Shown here one piece after another: positions 59,589 through 64,000 of a stretch of 64,000 nucleotides of DNA. The DNA is from Rhizomys pruinosus (taxonomy: Eukaryota; Chordata; Mammalia; Rodentia; Spalacidae): positions 4,772,290 through 4,836,289 of the forward strand of contig VZQC01000265.1 of assembly GCA_009823505.1 (NCBI GenBank), given 5' to 3'. The stretch's first letter is position 1, and each line of letters starts with the position of its first letter. Both the position numbers and the translations under genes were made by a program. Below the pieces are notes generated by a model that was not told the origin of the DNA, made no database searches, and saw only the letters and a program-made list of their open reading frames with translations.

Positions 59589-60825
59589 CTAGGACTGTGT
59601 TACTTCACATAATATAATATCTTCTAGCTCCATCCATTTACCTTCAAATTTCCTGACGTTGTCTTTCCTTACTGCTGCATAGAACTCCATAGTGCACATG
59701 TACCACATTTTCTCTATCCACTCATCAGTTGAGGGGCTTTTGGGTTGGTTCCAGCTTTTTGCTGTTGTGAACAGAGCTGCAATAAATATAGCTGTGCATG
59801 TATTTCTGCAGTAAGATGAGTCTTGTGGGTATATACCCAGGAGTGGTATGACTGGGTCAAATGGAAAGCTCATTTTGAGTCTTCCAAGGGTTCTCCACAC
59901 TGCTTTCCATAGTGGTTGTACAAGTTTACATTCCCACAGCAATGGATGAGTGTTCCCCTTTCCCCACAACCTCTCCAGCACTTGATATCCTTTGTTTTCT
60001 TGATCCTGGCCAGTCTTATCAGAGTGAGATGATATCTTAGAGTGGTCTTAATTTGCACTTTCCTAATTATTAGTGACGTTGAACAGTTTTTAAGATGTTT
60101 CTCAGCCATCTCTAATTCCTCCTCTGTGAAGTCTCTATTCAGTTCTTTGCCTCATCTTTTGAGTGGTTCATTTGTTTTCTTTCTTCTTTGTTTTTTGAGT
60201 AGCTTGTATACTCTGGAAATTAATGTTTTGTCAGGTGTAACTGCAATGAACTTTCCTCCCACTCTGTGGGTTTTCTCTTCACTTCCTTGATTGTTTCTTT
60301 TGATGTACAGAAGCTTTTGAGTTTCATGTGGTCCCATTTGTCAATTGTCGATCTTATTTCTTTTGCAGCTGCTGTCTGATTTAGGAAGTCTTTTCCTATG
60401 CCTATGTCTTGCAGTCTGCTGCCCAGGATTTCTTCTATCACCTCCAGAGTTTTGGGTTTCACATTGAGGTCTTTGATCCATCTGGAATTGACTTTTGTAC
60501 AGGGCAAGAGGTAGGGGTTTAATTTCATTCTTCTACAGGTGGTGATCCAGTTTTACCAACACCACTTACTGAAGATGCTGTCTTTCCTCCATTGTGTCTT
60601 CTTGGCCCCCTTGTCAAATATGAGGTGGCTGAAATTGCATGTGCTGAGGTTTGGATCTTCACTTTTATTCCATTGGTCAACAGGTTTATTTTTTTGCCAG
60701 TACCAAGCTGTTTTTATGACTATAGCCCTGTGTAGTATAGTTTGATTTCTGGTATAGCAATCCCCCCCTGTATTGCTCTTTTTGCTCAGGGTTGCTTTGG
60801 CTATTCGGGGTCTTTTATTTTTCCA
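59589..60825 (-). pseudogene. L1 ORF2 C-terminal remnant within the inverted block
   Basis: Minus-strand frames carry [26 protein letters not shown] (60220-60528), the [23 protein letters not shown] segment (60152-60337), a MAEKHLKNCSTSLIIRKVQIKTTLRYHLTLIR stretch (59870-60109; quoted parts only) and the final RTLGRLKMSFPFDP...KWMELEDIIL (59589-59981). The RT catalytic motif lies upstream of the breakpoint and is absent. Frameshifts are fewer than in the 7 kb and 34 kb copies, so it is comparatively young. Confidence 0.88.
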
Positions 60826-62227
60826 AATGAAATTGACTTAACGGCTGAGAAAGAAAAGATACAGCTTTGTATTGTGTAGGATGTACCAGGGAGTGCCAGC
60901 AGAAAGGTTGGCCCATCGGAACATTGAAAGGAAGAAAAGCATCAGACTGCTACAGGCATCAAACTCCTTTGTGGCTCCTACTTGTAACAACTATTTATAA
61001 TGAGTTCTAATGAAACTTACCTTCTAGGTGCTGCAAAGTTTTAATATGAGAGATTTTCTTACTTCTCCTACATAGAAAAAGGAGGAATATGATGATGATG
61101 AGCTCATTCTCTAACTGTAAATTGGAGCCAACTGTTATAGAGGTAATCTCTTATAAAACCAGTAAAACTGCCTTCTTTAATTGACTAATAGACATAGGAA
61201 CTGTGAAAAGGATTATTCTCTATTCAGAACCAAATATAATACTAAAGTCTCCTTAAGCTGTGCACTTAAGCAAAATATATTAATACAGGAGAGCTCTGAT
61301 ATCAGCAGTGGATTATTCTGCCAAGGAGATGTTGGCCAGGGGATCCAATCCCCCCAAAAGGTAAAGGCTTCTTGCCTGTAAACTGGGATACCTGCAAGAA
61401 GAGAGGCAATAAGGCCCTGCTGTTGAAGACCTGATGTAAGCATGGGAAAGATGTACTGAGACTGCACTTGCAAGTGTACAGATGGTCTCCGGAATACCAG
61501 AGAGTGTTACCAAAGGCCACTAACCCAATAAAGCAAATATAGGTCTCCTTGAGTCAAGCAAGGCTCCGTCAGCACCAGCTACACTCACCTGCTTGGAAAT
61601 ACTGTGCAGCAGTGGCAACCATATGCCCATATATCCCAAGTTTAATTGGCTATTAGCTCTCTCCTTGAAAGAATAACCCATGGCTGATGCCACAAGCTTA
61701 CATCCTCTAACAGTTAGGAGATGTTATAAGCCACAGTAAGACCCTGACATATTTTACAGAAAAAAATGTAATTCATAGATTAACATACCGTCCAAATATC
61801 TGTGTCTATACCAAAGTAACCTACCATTAAAATTAGTACTGTTTAAATACCTATATATCTAAATGTCTGTGCTTCATTAGTAGGACTGAAAGGTTATTAC
61901 TGGACAAACTGTCAGCCCGTGAAAGGAAACAGCCAGGACTGACCAGAGTCCAAAATGACATCTCTAGAGAAAGTAGACTGTTTTGCTTCTCGTCCACCCA
62001 TTATCTGTCTAAGCCTAGGGAGCAATCTGCAGAACAGGGGGCATGGTAGAATGTAAGGGCTGTGATTGGGGTGAATGGTGAAGCCCCCCAGCTGGATGGT
62101 GGGACCCTTGGGCTGTGTGTGTTTGGGCACAACTGCTTGCAAATTGGTTTTATATGAAGGATGCTTGTTCTCATAAATTATTACTTATTGTTAAAAATGG
62201 GGAAAAAAGTAATAGAAAATAAAAAAA

Positions 62228-62476
62228 TGGGCTGGAGAGATGGCCTAGAGGTTAAGAGCACTGACTGCTCTTGCAGAGGACCCGGGTTCAATCCCCAACA
62301 CCCACCTGGTGGCCAAGAACTGTCTGAAACTCCAATTCCAGGAGAACTCCAGTTCCAGGGGAATCCGACACCTTCTTCTGACCTCCACGGCATTGCACGA
62401 CACAGGTGCACAAACTTGCATGCAGACAGTACATTCATACGCATATGGAAATAAATAAAATTAAAAAAAAAATTAA
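62228..62476 (+). mobile_element. B2 SINE in the tail of the L1/E insertion, 14 bp TSD
   Basis: GGGCTGGAGAGATGGCCTAG head, B-box GGTTCAATCCC, 17 bp duplication. The TSD AGAAAATAAAAAAA lies at 62214-62227 and 62477-62490, so it landed in the A-rich tail of E. Confidence 0.95.
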
Positions 62477-62511
62477 AGAAAATAAAAAAAGAAAAAAAAA
62501 GACTCATATTA

Positions 62512-62674
62512 GCTGGGCGTGGTGGTGCACGCCTTTAATCCTAGCACTCAGGAGGCAGAGGCAGGCAGATCTTTGTGAGTTCAAGGCCAGCCTGGTCTAC
62601 AGAGTGAGTTCCAGGACAGCTGGGGCTACAGGGAAACCCTGTCTCAAAAAGACCAAAAAAAAAAAAAAAAAAAA
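62512..62674 (+). mobile_element. B1 SINE inserted at the L1's own target-site repeat
   Basis: Sense B1 with GCTGGGCGTGGTGGTGCACG near its start and a long A tail. The left flank GACTCATATTA (62501-62511) is the right-hand TSD of the L1 insertion. The right flank GACTCATACTA (62675-62685) is a third copy with one change. Confidence 0.95.
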
Positions 62675-62685
62675 GACTCATACTA

Positions 62686-63095
62686 ATTTTTAACATGGAT
62701 CAATACTGGGTCTAGTAGATCTCCTGGAAACGGCCATCAAAGGCATACAAATGAGAGGCTGAATAATGTTGAAAAGGGTCAGTTATTTCTGACCAATATT
62801 TATCTATGTTCTGGAAAGACAGATAATGAACCACTTAGACGTAGACCTTGAAGACTGAGTAGACTCTCAATATGCAAAGGAGGAGGAAGAATCTTCTAGA
62901 GGATGCCATACCTGAATAAATACTTTCCAGAATGGAAAGCAATGAACATTTCTGAAGAGAAAAATGACATTAACTTGATGAAATGAAATGAAATAATGAG
63001 TTCATAGAACTTAGGGCGTTTGAATGTTATGTCTTTTGAATATTTCAATGACCAATATTTCCATCTGGTACATAGAGAGTTGTTCTTCTATTCTT
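62686..63095. other. No recognisable gene
   Basis: Ordinary AT-rich sequence between two B1 elements. Confidence 0.45.
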
Positions 63096-63099
63096 ACTT

Positions 63100-63218
63100 T
63101 TCTTATCTTTTTGACACAGGGTCTCCCTGTAGCCCCACCTGTTCTGGAACTCATTATGTAGACCAGGCTGGCCCTGAAGTCACAGAGATTTGCCTGCCTC
63201 TGCCTCCCCACTGATGGG
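63100..63218 (-). mobile_element. B1 SINE, antisense, cut by the assembly gap
   Basis: TTTTTGACACAGGGTCTCCC, ATTATGTAGACCAGGCTGGC and GCCTGCCTCTGCCTCCCCA are antisense B1 landmarks. The head of the SINE is lost in the gap. Confidence 0.85.
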
Positions 63219-63717
63219 NNNNNNNNNNNNNNNNNNNNNNNNNNNNNNNNNNNNNNNNNNNNNNNNNNNNNNNNNNNNNNNNNNNNNNNNNNNNNNNNNN
63301 NNNNNNNNNNNNNNNNNNNNNNNNNNNNNNNNNNNNNNNNNNNNNNNNNNNNNNNNNNNNNNNNNNNNNNNNNNNNNNNNNNNNNNNNNNNNNNNNNNNN
63401 NNNNNNNNNNNNNNNNNNNNNNNNNNNNNNNNNNNNNNNNNNNNNNNNNNNNNNNNNNNNNNNNNNNNNNNNNNNNNNNNNNNNNNNNNNNNNNNNNNNN
63501 NNNNNNNNNNNNNNNNNNNNNNNNNNNNNNNNNNNNNNNNNNNNNNNNNNNNNNNNNNNNNNNNNNNNNNNNNNNNNNNNNNNNNNNNNNNNNNNNNNNN
63601 NNNNNNNNNNNNNNNNNNNNNNNNNNNNNNNNNNNNNNNNNNNNNNNNNNNNNNNNNNNNNNNNNNNNNNNNNNNNNNNNNNNNNNNNNNNNNNNNNNNN
63701 NNNNNNNNNNNNNNNNN
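63219..63717. other. Assembly gap (499 N)
   Basis: Unsequenced bases between a truncated B1 and a TA-rich repeat. The frames reported across it by any ORF finder are meaningless. Confidence 1.
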
Positions 63718-63756
<39 letters not shown>

Positions 63757-63785
63757 GTATATATATACATACATATATATTTGAC
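63718..63785. repeat. (TA)n-rich microsatellite at the gap edge
   Basis: TA repeats with scattered G and C (TATATGTATATA). Its position suggests that low complexity caused the gap. Confidence 0.9.
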
Positions 63786-64000
63786 ATATGTATGTGCAGA
63801 TACATAGAAGCAAAAAAGATTTGAAGAAAAAAATAATGTTACTACTGCTATATTTAAAATGATTTTTACGAAGTCAAATAACTTAAAAAATAAGACTCCA
63901 TGCTCTAGAGGATACAGTAAAGACCATATATCATGAAGCACATTACAGATGTATTTTATATTGCATATGTTATATCTTTAAAGCTGACTTTGTACCACCT
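63786..64000. other. No recognisable feature
   Basis: AT-rich sequence to the end of the window. Confidence 0.4.

Larger units (their letters stand above)
58812..62497 (+). mobile_element. L1 insertion with 5' inversion and element E as 3' extension, 14 bp TSD
   Basis: One insertion bounded by AAAGACTCATATTA (58798-58811 and 62498-62511). The left block, 58812 to about 60833, is inverted: on the minus strand it reads L1 ORF2, L1 3'UTR, then the 5' part of E. The right block, about 60834-62213, is direct and holds the rest of E, ending in an A-rich tail that received a B2. The two halves of E meet at the point corresponding to about 19300 in the intact copy, with only about 5 bases overlapping. 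This is the classical twin-priming structure. Non-L1 E sequence was therefore part of the retrotransposed L1 RNA. Confidence 0.88.

Noticed and set aside
62181..62507. Recurrent 'MNVLSACKFVHLCRAMPWRSEEG' type frames (also at 5922, 8336, 47741 and others)
   Set aside because: These are antisense translations of B2 SINEs and recur at every B2 copy, so they are not a protein family.
63011..63941. Long frames of 205-264 codons near the right end
   Set aside because: They consist mainly of N across the assembly gap plus TA-repeat translation.

Overview
This window is mammalian nuclear DNA, from a muroid rodent. The evidence is the repeat content: B1 (7SL-derived), B2 (tRNA-derived), ID-like and B4-like SINEs, rodent L1 LINEs of several ages, and rodent-type medium-repetition repeats. 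The B2 and L1 sequences do not look like standard house-mouse or rat copies. A cricetid or another muroid lineage is plausible, but the species cannot be fixed from the sequence alone. I see no host protein-coding gene, no exon with convincing splice context and no functional RNA gene. The open frames are L1 ORF1/ORF2 remnants, SINE read-through or chance frames.

Layout. 1-958: the 5' end of an antisense L1 (ORF1 N-terminus, 5'UTR, two promoter monomers) that runs off the left edge. 1690-5763: a non-L1 element ('F') split by a truncated antisense L1, followed by retroviral-LTR-like sequence ending in poly(A). 5.9-17.9 kb: mostly old DNA with B1/B2 SINEs, L1 3' ends and microsatellites. 17.9-19.8 kb: a 1.95 kb element ('E'). 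20-33.5 kb: SINEs, old L1 pieces, an F/L1 chimera (23.5-24.6 kb) and an E/L1 chimera (28.3-29.3 kb). 33.5-42 kb: old L1 in plus orientation with nested inserts, and more L1 3'UTR pieces. 42.3-47.3 kb: an antisense L1 carrying a solo LTR and an E/L1 chimera. 50.3-58.1 kb: B2, an L1 3' end, an ID relic and a third F element split by a near-complete 5.46 kb L1. 58.8-62.5 kb: one L1 insertion with a large 5' inversion whose RNA continued into E. 62.5-64 kb: B1, a 499 bp assembly gap and a TA repeat.

The main biological story is L1 retrotransposition. Target-site duplications (TSDs) can be read directly around many insertions, so the order of events can be reconstructed. The most unusual observation is that two unrelated non-L1 sequences, E (four copies) and F (three copies), are repeatedly joined to L1 3'-terminal sequence. 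Several of these joins lie within single TSD-bounded insertions. In the 58.8-62.5 kb insertion, E lies downstream of ORF2 in the same retrotransposed RNA. This suggests L1 lineages, or L1-tailed chimeric retroelements, with long acquired 3' regions.
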